A DNA stretch of 64,000 bases from an aff. Roholtiella sp. LEGE 12411 (GCF_015206995.1 NZ_JADEXR010000001.1:62001-126000), one strand, 5' to 3'; counted from the stretch's first letter, positions 34,156 to 43,701 are shown. Numbers and translations are program-made. The notes: generated by a model not told the origin, from the letters alone.

Positions 34156-35994
34156 ATGGCTTTATTGCAATCATCTCCACTTAGCATAAAAAAAAATACA
34201 CGTACTGTTGGACGCAGTTTCCAGACGATATTTTTAATCACATTTACCCTATTAATGTTGACTGGAATCAGCGTTCGTTTAGCATATTTGCAAATTATTG
34301 AAGGAGCGCACTACCGAAAGCTAGCTGAAGCGAACCGAATTCGGATGATCCCAAAACACCCAGAACGGGGCAACATTTTTGATCGCAATGGCAAACTTTT
34401 AGCCAGTACTCGCTATCCCCGGTCTGTATACTTATGGCCTATGGCACACACTAAGCCTGCGTGGTCGGTTGTGGGATCGCGTCTATCTCAAATTCTTGAC
34501 ATCCCCCAAGAGGAGATGGAAAAGAAATTAGAAGAGGCAGGTGCTAACTCTTCTTCACTCATTCGGATTGCTCGTGACTTAAACGAAGCACAAATTACGG
34601 CAATAAAGGAGTATGAAAACGAACTCAAAGATGTGCAAATTCATACGGAAGCCGTTCGCTATTATCCTCACGGCAAGGAATTGGCACATGTACTAGGCTA
34701 TACACGTGAATTGACCGCTGAGCAGTTAAAACAAAAGCAAAAGGAAGGCTACCGATTGGGCGATGTGATTGGTCAGATGGCAATCGAAAAGGCCTATGAG
34801 AAGACACTGCGAGGTGAATGGGGCGGTCAGCAGGTGGAAGTAGATGGTGCTGGCCGACCGCTCCGAGTTTTGGGCGAGAAACAGGCAAAAGCCGGTAATG
34901 ATTTGCACTTAACCATAAATTTAGATGTGCAAAAGGCAGCAGAAAAAGCTTTAGGCGATCGCAATGGTGCGATCGTGGCACTTGACCCTAAAAACGGTGC
35001 CGTTTTAGCAATGGTATCTCACCCTACCTTTGACCCAAATATTTTCTCTAAGCAGAAACTCACTCAAAAAGATTGGGAAACTGTACAAGGTGCAGAGCAT
35101 CCCCTGGTTAATCGTGCTCTCAGCGCCTTCCCACCCGCTAGCACCTTCAAAATTGTCACAGCGACTGCTGGGCTAGAATCGGGTAAATTTTCTCCTAAGA
35201 CAGTCTTACAAACCTACGGTTCTCTAAACATTGGTGGAACTCGCTTTGGGGAGTGGAACCACGCCGGATTTGGGCCGTTGGGTTTTGTCGGGGCATTACA
35301 GTGGAGTAGTGATACCTTCTTCTATCAAATTGGTCGGGGAGTCGGCGGCCCAACTTTGATTGAATGGACTCGCAAGTATGGATTTGGCAAAAAAACTGGA
35401 CTTGAGTTCGTCAACGAAGAATCAAAAGGTTTGGTTCCAGATGAGGTATGGAAACAGAAAGTTTGGAAGATGCCTTGGACTGTAGGCGATAGCATCAATA
35501 TGTCAATTGGTCAAGGCGCTTTACAAACCACACCTTTGCAAGTTGCGATCATGTTTGCTGTGCCTGCTAATGGTGGTTATCGAGTCCAGCCGCATTTGCT
35601 TAAGGACAATGAAGAAGCAAAAAGCTGGCGAGAATCTTTAAATATGAAGCCGACAACTATAAATATCCTCCGCGAGGGACTGCGAAAAGTCGTGGCTGAA
35701 GGTACAGGTAAACGCTTGAACCAGCCAACAATTCCCCCAGTGGCTGGGAAGAGTGGCACCGCTGAAGCATGGAAGGGTCGTGTTAAAGAAAATCACGCTT
35801 GGTTTGGTGCTTATGCACCCGCTGAGGAGCCAGAAATTCTCATCGTGGCATTTGCCGAACATTCTGGTGGTGGTGGTGGTAGTGTTGCTGCTCCGATGAT
35901 CTTACAAATTATGGAGGACTATTTTCAGCGTAAGTATCCAGGCAAGTTTCAGAAACCAGCATCTGAAAACTCAGAAAACAGCCGTCGCAACTAA
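34156..35994 (+). CDS. mrdA: Penicillin-binding protein 2 (monofunctional transpeptidase, MrdA-like)
   Basis: 612 aa. One N-terminal transmembrane helix (about 22-42), PBP dimerisation domain (GNIFDRNGKLLAS onwards), and transpeptidase with S-T-F-K (about Ser328), SSD in QWSSDTFFYQ, and KSGT (about 531). PBP2 cross-links peptidoglycan in the elongation machinery with RodA and MreB; here no rodA is adjacent. Length and domain order are normal. The start follows a broken copy of its own first 70 codons. Ends in a Ser/Asn-rich tail. FtsI is less likely because of the PBP2-like GWXX context HAGFGPLGF. Confidence 0.85.
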   Translation: MALLQSSPLSIKKNTRTVGRSFQTIFLITFTLLMLTGISVRLAYLQIIEGAHYRKLAEANRIRMIPKHPERGNIFDRNGKLLASTRYPRSVYLWPMAHTKPAWSVVGSRLSQILDIPQEEMEKKLEEAGANSSSLIRIARDLNEAQITAIKEYENELKDVQIHTEAVRYYPHGKELAHVLGYTRELTAEQLKQKQKEGYRLGDVIGQMAIEKAYEKTLRGEWGGQQVEVDGAGRPLRVLGEKQAKAGNDLHLTINLDVQKAAEKALGDRNGAIVALDPKNGAVLAMVSHPTFDPNIFSKQKLTQKDWETVQGAEHPLVNRALSAFPPASTFKIVTATAGLESGKFSPKTVLQTYGSLNIGGTRFGEWNHAGFGPLGFVGALQWSSDTFFYQIGRGVGGPTLIEWTRKYGFGKKTGLEFVNEESKGLVPDEVWKQKVWKMPWTVGDSINMSIGQGALQTTPLQVAIMFAVPANGGYRVQPHLLKDNEEAKSWRESLNMKPTTINILREGLRKVVAEGTGKRLNQPTIPPVAGKSGTAEAWKGRVKENHAWFGAYAPAEEPEILIVAFAEHSGGGGGSVAAPMILQIMEDYFQRKYPGKFQKPASENSENSRRN

Positions 35995-36060
35995 GGATAA
36001 GGGGAAGGGAGATTAGTTGCTCTCAAACCCAATATTTGGGGCTGATTCTTCCCCTATTCC

Positions 36061-36942
36061 CTATTGTAGATTTTCTCCTAACTCCCTCAACCTTGCAGCT
36101 AAACGTTCTGCACGTTGGCTTTCAGCTTCTGCACGTTGGCTTTCAGCTTCTGCACGTTGGCTTTCAGCTTCTGCACGTTGGCTTTCAGCTTCTGCACGTT
36201 GGCTTTCAGCTTCTGCACGTTGGCTTTCGGCTTCTGCACGTTGGCTTTCAGCTTCTGCACGTTGGCTTTCGGCTTGTGCGCGTTCGTGTGCTGCTTCCTC
36301 TGGTAAGAAAACTAAATTTCCTTCGCGATCATAAAATCGTAACCAAGTGGCAGTTTCTCGATCTATTGTTCCTTCCCAAGTTCCCAGCCAAAATCCTAAT
36401 GTTTCGCACCACAAGCAACCTTGCTCATTAGCAACTAAAGGCTGATAGCGAAAATTTACATCTAATCGCCATCCTTGTAAGGAGTTAGGATCAAAAGGGT
36501 CAAAAACGAAATAGTCTCTAGTTTTAAAAACTTTTTCATAAAGATTCTTTTTCTCCCCTATATCCACATTTCTTGTTGAAGGGGACATTAATTCGACAAT
36601 CACATCAGGATAACGTCCGTCCTCATCCCATACAACCCAACCTTGACGAGAACGATTTCCTTCGACGTTGAGGGCTACAAAAAAATCTGGCCCCCTGAAA
36701 TCCCGATTTCGCGCTTGGGTACGACTATAGTAAACAAACATATTACCACCGACGAAGTAATCATTGCGGTCTGACCAAGCTTGTTGTAACGACCGGATTA
36801 AAACGTTCATGGCAATACGGTGGCGGTTACTTTCCAATGGTTCTCCGTCATCAAATATTAAATCTGTCGGTGGTAAAGGGGGTTCCCAGTCTGGGACAGG
36901 AGGCGCTGGGAAACTCTGGTTTTGAGTAATGTTAGTTGACAT
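36061..36942 (-). CDS. Uma2-family (DUF820) nuclease-like protein with a repeat-built coiled coil
   Basis: About 293 aa from the ATG at 36942 (MSTNITQ); five codons upstream are possible. The Uma2 fold (restriction-endonuclease-like) is visible in RGPDFFVALNVEG, YPDVIVELMSPSTRNVDIGEKKNLYEK (D, E-x-K type active site) and DYFVFDP. Residues about 225-285 are seven-residue repeats AEAESQR, an ideal coiled coil, ending in ERLAARLREL. Uma2 proteins are very numerous in cyanobacteria, often with Gln/Arg-rich coiled-coil tails, and their biological role is unknown. Confidence 0.8.
   Translation of the reverse strand: MSTNITQNQSFPAPPVPDWEPPLPPTDLIFDDGEPLESNRHRIAMNVLIRSLQQAWSDRNDYFVGGNMFVYYSRTQARNRDFRGPDFFVALNVEGNRSRQGWVVWDEDGRYPDVIVELMSPSTRNVDIGEKKNLYEKVFKTRDYFVFDPFDPNSLQGWRLDVNFRYQPLVANEQGCLWCETLGFWLGTWEGTIDRETATWLRFYDREGNLVFLPEEAAHERAQAESQRAEAESQRAEAESQRAEAESQRAEAESQRAEAESQRAEAESQRAEAESQRAERLAARLRELGENLQ
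36106..36270. repeat. Eight-copy 21-bp tandem repeat in the Uma2 gene
   Basis: CACGTTGGCTTTCAGCTTCTG recurs every 21 bp from 36111 to about 36258, eight times with only a C/G change in two units. It codes for AEAESQR on the minus strand. The near-perfect DNA identity implies recent slippage; copy number should vary between strains. Confidence 0.9.
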
Positions 36943-37114
36943 CGCATAACCTCCCAAACTTGAGATTTATTGAGATTTGTCTTAATTCTCGGCAATATAT
37001 TTATTATTTTCTAACAAAAAATCTCAAAGAAGGTGCGATGAGACAAAGCTGAAACACCTCCGATGTATCACAACAAACACAGTCAGATGATTCTACTAGA
37101 CTGCGCGATCGCTT

Positions 37115-37924
37115 TTATTGGGGTATCTGAGCGGGTTTCAAATTTCTGGCTTTGTAGAACGTTTCTAAGCTGTTGCGATCGCCTACATAACGCCAGTGCC
37201 AAGGCTCATAACTCACACCTTGAACATTGTCTTTGGGAAATGACATCTCAAAGCTGAAGCGTGCTGCATTCGCTTGTAGCCACTGATAAGCTTTGGTATT
37301 GTCAAAGTTGGTTTGGAGATTAGTTGCTGGTACTCCTCCATCTCCAATGTCCACAGCATAACCTGTGTGATGTTCGCTATGGCCAGGAGGAGCACTGAGG
37401 GCAGCTCTTTGTGCTGGGGTTTGATTTCGCTGAGCACTAACATTAAAAAATAACTGCTCCTGCTCTTTGACTGAGCGAAAACCAGAAATTGGCACTAAAA
37501 TTACACTCGCACTCCGCGCTGCTTGTGCCATCGCCTGAAACTTTTCGGCAGCAGCTTTCCGCATTTTGATCCGCCCATTAGCATCAATCGTCGCTAGTTC
37601 GGACTCAGGTGCTTCCGGGTATGTCAAATGCCCCAACAGAGCATCACCACTATTACCTTGGCGATTAACAGAATTACCAGATTCTGGAGTGGGTGCTGGC
37701 GAAGGTTGAGAATCGGCAGTTTTTTTGGGTGCAGTGACGAAAAATAAAAAACCACTAATCAAAGCCAGTATGACAAATCCCACTACTCCCCCAACCAGCA
37801 AAACTTGAAGTCGCAAGCTAACTTTAGGAGCTACATCAGGAGTATCGCGTAAAGCCGCTGGAATATCATCACCAGGTTCACCCGATGAGCTTTGCGGTTG
37901 TCCAGAAAACCCAACTTTATTCAA
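37115..37924 (-). CDS. D-alanyl-D-alanine carboxypeptidase, VanY type (M15B)
   Basis: 269 aa. An N-terminal cytoplasmic tail is followed by a transmembrane helix (about 41-65, LLVGGVVGFVILALISGFLFF), a Pro/Ser linker, and the peptidase: ISGFRSVKEQEQLF, the zinc motif SEHHTGYAVDIGD (SxHxxGxAxD) and YEPWHWRYVG with the last zinc His. It trims the terminal D-Ala from peptidoglycan stem peptides in the periplasm. Its place close to PBP2 fits cell-wall work, though a Uma2 gene lies between. Confidence 0.88.
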   Translation of the reverse strand: MNKVGFSGQPQSSSGEPGDDIPAALRDTPDVAPKVSLRLQVLLVGGVVGFVILALISGFLFFVTAPKKTADSQPSPAPTPESGNSVNRQGNSGDALLGHLTYPEAPESELATIDANGRIKMRKAAAEKFQAMAQAARSASVILVPISGFRSVKEQEQLFFNVSAQRNQTPAQRAALSAPPGHSEHHTGYAVDIGDGGVPATNLQTNFDNTKAYQWLQANAARFSFEMSFPKDNVQGVSYEPWHWRYVGDRNSLETFYKARNLKPAQIPQ

Positions 37925-38019
37925 AGGTCAACTCCTGCTTTTGATTTATAACAGATTGTAGACTGGACATAAATAAACATATTGGGTAACATTTTACATC
38001 TGTATTCCTAGGCGTAAAC

Positions 38020-38964
38020 TTGACAAATATCCTAGAACTATACGTCAAGCTGGTGGGATTAGCCCTAATAGGCTTTATTTTGGGACGTAAACTACCTAAC
38101 ACAGTGCCCAACCGTTTAGGGCAAACACTTTTCTGGGTGGGAGTACCTATAAGCATAGTAGCCTTTTTACGCCAAGCTGACTTGTCGGGGCAAATTTGGA
38201 TTGCACCTGCGTAGACGCGCAGCGGCTTGTCGCCAGACATCGCTTACCTAGCTATTTTACTAGGGGCATTTTTAGCTTGGCTGGCAATCAAAGGACAAGC
38301 CTATTTCACAAATACCATTCCTCAAAAATCAACTCAGGGTAGTTTAATCCTGGCAGCAATGGTCGGTAATACAGGTTATCTCGGCTTTCCCATCACCCTA
38401 GCAATGGTAGGAAAAGAATACTTTGCCTGGGCCCTCTTCTACGATTTACTGGGGTCACTCTTTGGAGCTTATGCCTTCGGTGTGGCGCTTGCATCTCATT
38501 TTGGCAGCAATGTCAGCAGTTATTGGCAAATTACTAGGGCAATCTTAATTAATCCTGCTCTGTGGAGTTTCGGCTTTGGCTTGTTGTTTCGACAGGTAAA
38601 AATACCCACAGTAGTGGAATTCTTCTTAGAAAAACTTGCCTGGAGTACCGTTGCTCTGTCTCTGGTGTTAATTGGGATGCGACTCTCGCGGCTCAATTCC
38701 TGGAACAGTCTACCACAGGTAGGGATAAGCTTAATAATCAAAATGCTATTAGTCCCCTTGATTTTGGGCAGCACTCTACCACTATTTGGGGTAACTGGTT
38801 CCGCCGCACAGGTGATTGTATTACAAATGGCAATGCCTCCAGCCTTCGCCACACTGGTAATTGCCGAAACCTTCAATCTCGATCGCGATCTCGCTGTGAC
38901 TGCCTTGGCAGCTGGGGGTATTGTATTACTGTTGACTCTTCCACTGTGGCTGTGGCTGTTCTAA
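38020..38964 (+). pseudogene. AEC (auxin efflux carrier) family transporter split by an in-frame stop
   Basis: Codons 1-64 from a TTG at 38020 (LYVKLVGLALIGFILGRKLP) and the frame from 38227 (YLAILLGAFLAWLAIKGQAY onward, 245 codons) are in the same phase and together give one AEC permease of about 10 helices, with the family's GNTGYLGFPI and conserved C-half. Between them a 30-35-bp small dispersed repeat puts TAG at 38212-38214. Removing the insert would give IAPA joined to IAYLAI, the normal sequence. Unless the stop is read through or the 3' part is re-initiated at 38227, the transporter is dead. A sequencing error is possible. Confidence 0.75.
38209..38243. repeat. Small dispersed repeat inserted in the AEC gene
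   Basis: GCGTAGACGCGCAGCGGC and on to CAGACATCGC: same family as 61422-61450 (GCGTAGGCGCAGCC...GGCATCGC) in the threonine dehydratase gene. Such 20-35-bp mobile repeats are described from Nostoc. It carries the in-frame TAG. Confidence 0.7.
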
Positions 38965-38984
38965 ATTTAGAACTATTCAGTAGT

Positions 38985-39124
38985 AGGACTTACGCAAAAT
39001 ATCTCTCAAACTCTGATTTCTCCGTGTACTCTGTCTTGAAAAGTTTGTTACGTAGGTAAACCCTCCTGACAACTTTTCGCTACGCCTCTGCGGTTTGTTA
39101 TTTCCTAACTCGTACGTAAGTACT
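38985..39124. mobile_element. MITE-like element, AGGACTTACGCAAAA ends (copy B)
   Basis: AGGACTTACGCAAAAT at 38985 and CGTACGTAAGTACTA ending about 39125 are inverted partners. About 140 bp, inside includes CGCTACGCCTCTGCGG. It follows the AEC stop by 20 bp. The rest of the gap to 39640 has a direct repeat of CACGCCACTTGCGGGTGA (about 39469 and 39524) and C-rich low-complexity DNA, no gene. Confidence 0.6.
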
Positions 39125-39640
39125 AAGTAGTTCTGAGTACTGAATAAACATCACGCTTAAATAACTTGTGTCTTATGCTGCACGAGATATAAATCTTTTT
39201 ATTTAGGAGACTTTATACTCACAAGCAAAGTCTTAATTGATACTTTTTGACTTGTAACCACTGCTTTGTTTGTAAAAAAAAATATCAAATTATCACAATA
39301 TTACCCAAGTGTTTTCAACATCAGTGTTAATATTATGACTATGTGTTCCAACGTCAAGTTAACGCCAAGATTTCTGTATCTATGTTCCTGCTCAGGGTAT
39401 TTTTGGGCGGAGTAATCGCAAAAATGAAAAAGCAGGGGCGCTCTTAGCAAGGGAGCAGGGGGAAAAATCACGCCACTTGCGGGTGAGGTTTCAACCAACT
39501 CTTAAAAGGAGCAAGGGAGCTTTCACGCCACTTGCGGGTGAAATTTGTACCTTTAGTTCCCCCTGCCCCCCTCCCCCTGCCTCTTATCAAGAAGATACTC
39601 TAATTAGTCTAGTTTGTAGCTAAATTAATTTAGTTTATAA

Positions 39641-40702
39641 ATGCTTAAAAATAGAAAAAAAAATCATCTTCTACAAGTGTTTAGAGGAATTTCTGTAATC
39701 TTAGTAGTCCTCTACCATCTAGATATAATTTGTCAAGCAAAATTAAAGCAAGTATTTCTATTTCATGCCTTTTATTTTGGTTTATCAGGGGTTGATTTTT
39801 TCTTTGTACTAAGTGGATTTATTATTTGTTATGTTCATTATTCTGATATTGGTCAACGCAGCATAACAAGGTTTAAGTCATTTCTCATAAAGCGATTTAT
39901 CCGGATATTTCCTACATATTGGACAATAACTTTACTTGTATCAATATTTTTGTTGATCTTGCCAAATTTTAAGAACTCAAATATTACGTTTGAGTATATT
40001 TTCAAATCCTTTATATTGTTTCCTCAGAAAGTCCCTCCAATTATCCAACCTGCCTGGACATTGATTTGTGAGCTTTTTTTCTATTTAATATTTGGGATTA
40101 CTATATTAGTAAAGCCAATTTTTTATATCCCGATAACTTTATTTTTTACTATTGGAAGCATAATTGGGCAAATTGTAGGAAATCCATCTATTCCCCCTCA
40201 TGATAATGAATGGATAGGTTTATTTTTTGGTAATCTTAACAATGAATTTGTTCTTGGTTGCTTATCGGCATTTTTAGTAATACATGAGAGAGTATATTTT
40301 AAAAAAATATTGCTGCCGCTAGGAATCGCTTTATTTATTACTGCTGGAATATTTGTAAATTACATTGTAGAAGACCCTTCATATTCGTCTAGATTATTCT
40401 GGTTCGGCATTCCCTCTTTTTTGATTGTTACTGGATCTGCACATATAGATATTAAAAACTTTAATGCCATATTAAGTTTACTTTTATATTTTGGAGACGC
40501 ATCCTATTCTATTTACTTAATACATGGCCCAGCTATATCAGTAATGTCTCAACTTGCGTTGAAATTTCGACTTGATAGCTTAATATATAATGCCTCATTG
40601 CTTTACTTGCTGATAGGGTGTATTGCCATATTTGTTGGGTGTTTATATTACACTTTAGTCGAGAAAAGATTATTGCATTTTTTCAGGGGAAAAATAGTAT
40701 AA
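39641..40702 (+). CDS. Acyltransferase 3 (OafA/YrhL) family membrane protein, copy 1
   Basis: 353 aa, about ten transmembrane helices. The start has LQVFRGISVILVVLYHLDII (R-G-I-S-x-x-x-V-V-x-x-H, the catalytic His region) and GVDFFFVLSGFIICYVHY (SGF motif), then RFIRIFPTYWTI. These enzymes O-acylate sugars of polysaccharides, lipopolysaccharide or glycolipids using an acyl donor from the cytoplasm. No glycosyltransferases are nearby, so the target is unknown. Very AT-rich compared with neighbours. Same family as 54067 but not a close copy. Confidence 0.85.
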   Translation: MLKNRKKNHLLQVFRGISVILVVLYHLDIICQAKLKQVFLFHAFYFGLSGVDFFFVLSGFIICYVHYSDIGQRSITRFKSFLIKRFIRIFPTYWTITLLVSIFLLILPNFKNSNITFEYIFKSFILFPQKVPPIIQPAWTLICELFFYLIFGITILVKPIFYIPITLFFTIGSIIGQIVGNPSIPPHDNEWIGLFFGNLNNEFVLGCLSAFLVIHERVYFKKILLPLGIALFITAGIFVNYIVEDPSYSSRLFWFGIPSFLIVTGSAHIDIKNFNAILSLLLYFGDASYSIYLIHGPAISVMSQLALKFRLDSLIYNASLLYLLIGCIAIFVGCLYYTLVEKRLLHFFRGKIV

Positions 40703-40763
40703 ATGCGTTGTATTGCAACGTCTCTACATCGAATTTTGTGAAAGTAGTAATTACGAATTACCA

Positions 40764-40877
40764 ATTACAGCAGTTAGCATTTTCATGAATCATAAGTAGA
40801 GACGTTACATGTAACGTCTCTACAGGGTTTCGGGTTTTATTTATGTACTTCATATACCTGAAATCTGCTGTATGTTG
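40764..40877. repeat. Palindromic repeat element, copy 1
   Basis: A perfect 28-bp palindrome (40796-40823; half-site GTAGAGACGTTACA) is followed by GGGTTTTATTTATGTACTTC and ACCTGAAATCTGCTGTA, and preceded by ATTACAGCAG; the ends CAGCAG/CTGCTG are inverted. The same element occurs at 55213-55300. Its right part covers the last codons and stop of the phosphoribosyltransferase gene. Confidence 0.7.
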
Positions 40878-41383
40878 ACTGCTTTTAATGCAAGTTCCGC
40901 CGGATTCATCTGCTCGTAGTGTTCAAAGGGTTGATGAATCCAGGGGTTATCAGGTAGGTAATCAACATAGTAATCGGGTGCTATAACTGAACAGGCTTTA
41001 TACCAAAGTACGGCAGTGCGAATTTCTTCAATTGGGAAATCACTATTTTGGTTGAGCCAAGGTATAGTTTGCTGGAGTGTGATCCCAGAATCTACTAAGT
41101 CATCAACTAAGAGAATGTGCGAACCTAAATTATCGGTGGTCATCGTCAAGTAATGGGAGAAAATTAAATTACTTCTTTCCTGCTTACCAGGGCCACTGTA
41201 AGATGATGCCGCTAAAATTGCCAGGGGCTGCTGGTATATACGAGAGAGAATATCTCCGACTCGTAGTCCCCCTCTGGCAAGACAGATAATCTGGTTGAAT
41301 TTCCAACCGGATTGATAAATCTGAATAGCCAGTTGTTCAATTTTTTGGTGATAATCTGACCAAGAAACATAGATATCTGGCAT
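40850..41383 (-). CDS. Phosphoribosyltransferase (purine PRT-like)
   Basis: 177 aa. The PRPP-binding motif ILLVDDLVDSGITLQQT is at about 90-106, the N-terminal ICLARGGLRVGDILSR holds the conserved R-G-G loop. Together they fit the hypoxanthine/xanthine-guanine PRT group that salvages purines from PRPP; base specificity is not clear. The last residues (QQISGI) and the stop lie in the palindromic repeat element, so the C-terminus was probably altered when the element arrived. Confidence 0.8.
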   Translation of the reverse strand: MPDIYVSWSDYHQKIEQLAIQIYQSGWKFNQIICLARGGLRVGDILSRIYQQPLAILAASSYSGPGKQERSNLIFSHYLTMTTDNLGSHILLVDDLVDSGITLQQTIPWLNQNSDFPIEEIRTAVLWYKACSVIAPDYYVDYLPDNPWIHQPFEHYEQMNPAELALKAVNIQQISGI

Positions 41384-41461
41384 AAGGTTAAAGAAAGTGA
41401 TTGATCGCTAATTAACGAAAGCAAACGCCAACTTTTTATTTTAGTATGAGCACAAGATATT

Positions 41462-42913
41462 ATGAATGATTCAACCGCTGATGGCGATGCCCAACAAACT
41501 CCTGAAACTGAAAAACTGCCTTTTAAAACAAAACTGGCTTATGGTGCAGGGGATTTAGGCCCAGCGATTACTGCAAATATCTCCATCTTTTTTCTGCTGG
41601 TTTTCTTTACCAATGTCGCTGGGATTCCGGCGGGTTTAGCTGGGAGTATTTTGATGATTGGTAAAATCTGGGATGCGGTAAACGACCCAATGGTTGGGTT
41701 TCTGACTGATCAAACGAAATCTCGCCGCTGGGGTCGTCGTCTCCCTTGGTTGTTATATGGAGCAATTCCCTTTGGGATTTTCTTTTTCTTGCAGTGGATT
41801 GTACCGCGATTTAGTGCAGAGCAGAGTAATAATATTTGGCCGTTGTTCTGGTATTACGTAGCAATCGGGGTGATATCTCAGGTTTTTTACACCGTTGTGA
41901 ATTTGCCTTATACGGCAATGACTCCAGAACTAACTCAGGATTATGATGAACGTACTAGCCTTAATAGCTTTCGCTTTACGTTTTCTATTGGTGGAAGTAT
42001 TTTATCACTGATTTTATCGAAAATAATTTTTTCTCAGATTGCCGATCGCCAGCAACAATATATAGTCTTAGCAGCAGTTTGTACTATAGTTTCAATCTTG
42101 TCGCTGTATTGGTGCGTTTTTGGAACACGCGATCGCATTTTAGCTTTTGAGGCAAAACGCATTCAGCTTGAAGAACCTCCATCTATTCCCTTCGGCCAAC
42201 AATTAAAAATCGTCTTTACAAATCGACCTTTTCTATTTGTTATTGGCATATATCTTTTTTCTTGGTTAGGCGTGCAGGTGACAGCCAGCATTATTCCCTA
42301 CTTTGTAGTCAACTGCATGAACCTCCAAGAATCAGATGTACCGACAGTTATGATTGCAGTCCAAGGAACCGCCCTAGTGATGCTATTTGTTTGGGATGGA
42401 TTGAGCAAAAAAGTCGGGAAAAAAGTTGTCTATTTTATGGGAATGAGTTTATGGATAATCGCAGCAGCTGGACTGTATTTTTTACAACCTGGTCAAATAG
42501 GTTTGATGTATTTGATGGCTGTGATGGCAGGTTTTGGAGTTTCCACAGCTTATCTAGTTCCCTGGTCGATGATTCCAGATGTGATTGAATTAGATGAACT
42601 CCAAACCGGACAACGCCGAGAAGGAATTTTTTATGGCTTCATGGTTTTGCTGCAAAAGTTTGGTTTAGCTTTTGGGCTATTTTTGGTGGGAAATGCATTG
42701 CAAATATACGGTTTCAAATCATCTGTAGCAGGAAGTCCACTACCTATTCAACCTGATTCGGCACTACTGGCTATCCGTATTGCTATTGGCCCTTTGCCTA
42801 CTATTTGTTTAATTTGTGGCTTATTTTTGACTTATTTTTACCCTATTACCCGCGAGATGCACGCGGAAATAATGCTTAAACTAAAAGAACGGCAGGAAAA
42901 GCGGGGGAGATAA
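41462..42913 (+). CDS. GPH-family sugar:cation symporter (MelB-like MFS)
   Basis: 483 aa, 12 predicted helices. KLAYGAGDLGPAITANISIF at the start, the cation-site aspartates in IGKIWDAVNDPMVGFLTDQT (MelB-type D-x3-D), and the loop TKSRRWGRRLPWLLYGAIPFG are the hallmarks of the glycoside-pentoside-hexuronide:cation family. The C-terminal half has VPWSMIPDVIELDELQTGQRREG, also conserved. Substrate in cyanobacteria is not known; uptake or export of a glycoside in the inner membrane. Followed after 53 bp by an SDR gene on the same strand. Confidence 0.88.
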   Translation: MNDSTADGDAQQTPETEKLPFKTKLAYGAGDLGPAITANISIFFLLVFFTNVAGIPAGLAGSILMIGKIWDAVNDPMVGFLTDQTKSRRWGRRLPWLLYGAIPFGIFFFLQWIVPRFSAEQSNNIWPLFWYYVAIGVISQVFYTVVNLPYTAMTPELTQDYDERTSLNSFRFTFSIGGSILSLILSKIIFSQIADRQQQYIVLAAVCTIVSILSLYWCVFGTRDRILAFEAKRIQLEEPPSIPFGQQLKIVFTNRPFLFVIGIYLFSWLGVQVTASIIPYFVVNCMNLQESDVPTVMIAVQGTALVMLFVWDGLSKKVGKKVVYFMGMSLWIIAAAGLYFLQPGQIGLMYLMAVMAGFGVSTAYLVPWSMIPDVIELDELQTGQRREGIFYGFMVLLQKFGLAFGLFLVGNALQIYGFKSSVAGSPLPIQPDSALLAIRIAIGPLPTICLICGLFLTYFYPITREMHAEIMLKLKERQEKRGR

Positions 42914-42966
42914 AAAACTTTGACTCCTTTAAGTTCAAATCAATCTAAACAGAAAGGAAAATAACC

Positions 42967-43701
42967 ATGTTAAACGTAGAAAATAAAGTCGTTATCATCA
43001 CTGGAGCCAGTAGCGGAATCGGTGAGGCCGCCGCCAAGTTGCTGGCCAAAAACGGTGCAAAAGTTGTTTTGGGCGCACGGCGCACAGAAAAACTGGAAAA
43101 GATTGTCGAGGATATCCGCTCATCAGGGGACACAGCGGAATTCAAAGCCGTGGATGTTACTAATCGCCAGGATATGAAAGCGTTCATTCACTTTGCTCTA
43201 GACAAGTTTGGTCGCGTCGATGTCATTTATAACAATGCAGGTGTTATGCCGCTGTCCCCAATGAACGCCCTGAAAGTCGAGGAGTGGGATAACATGATTA
43301 ACGTGAACATCCACGGCGTCTTGAATGGTATTGCTGCGGGACTACCCATTATGGAAGCGCAAGGCGGCGGCCAGTTTATCAATACCGCCTCTATCGGCGC
43401 CCATGTAGTTGTGCCTACTGGCGCTGTCTATTGCGCGACAAAATATGCCGTTTGGGCCATATCCGAAGGATTACGTCAAGAATCGAAAAATATCCGCGTG
43501 ACAACAATATCCCCTGGTGTGGTTGAGACTGAACTCGGCTCTGATATCACGGAAAAGTCAGCAAAAGACGCTTTGAAAGAATTCCGCAAAATTGCACTGA
43601 CCTCAGATGCGATCGCTAGAGCCGTATTATATGCTGTGTCTCAGCCAGATGATGTCGATGTTAATGAAGTGATTGTCCGCCCAACAGCGAGCGCATTCTA
43701 A
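42967..43701 (+). CDS. Short-chain dehydrogenase/reductase (SDR)
   Basis: 244 aa, classical SDR. NAD(P) motif TGASSGIGEAA (about 12-22), NNAGV (about 87), catalytic Ser in TASIGAHV, Y-C-A-T-K (Y-x3-K, about 155), and SPGVVETEL. An Arg at GARRTEKL suggests NADPH. AGAAAGGAAAATAACC just before the ATG gives a ribosome site. Codon use is richer in GC than the flanking genes, so recent transfer into this genome is possible. Resembles YdfG-like SDRs, as does the gene at 46453, but the two are not adjacent copies. Confidence 0.88.
   Translation: MLNVENKVVIITGASSGIGEAAAKLLAKNGAKVVLGARRTEKLEKIVEDIRSSGDTAEFKAVDVTNRQDMKAFIHFALDKFGRVDVIYNNAGVMPLSPMNALKVEEWDNMINVNIHGVLNGIAAGLPIMEAQGGGQFINTASIGAHVVVPTGAVYCATKYAVWAISEGLRQESKNIRVTTISPGVVETELGSDITEKSAKDALKEFRKIALTSDAIARAVLYAVSQPDDVDVNEVIVRPTASAF

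Noticed and set aside
36017-36431. Three plus-strand frames of LHVGFQL/ARWLSAS/AFSFCTL repeats
   Set aside because: Antisense readings of the 21-bp repeat in the Uma2 gene.
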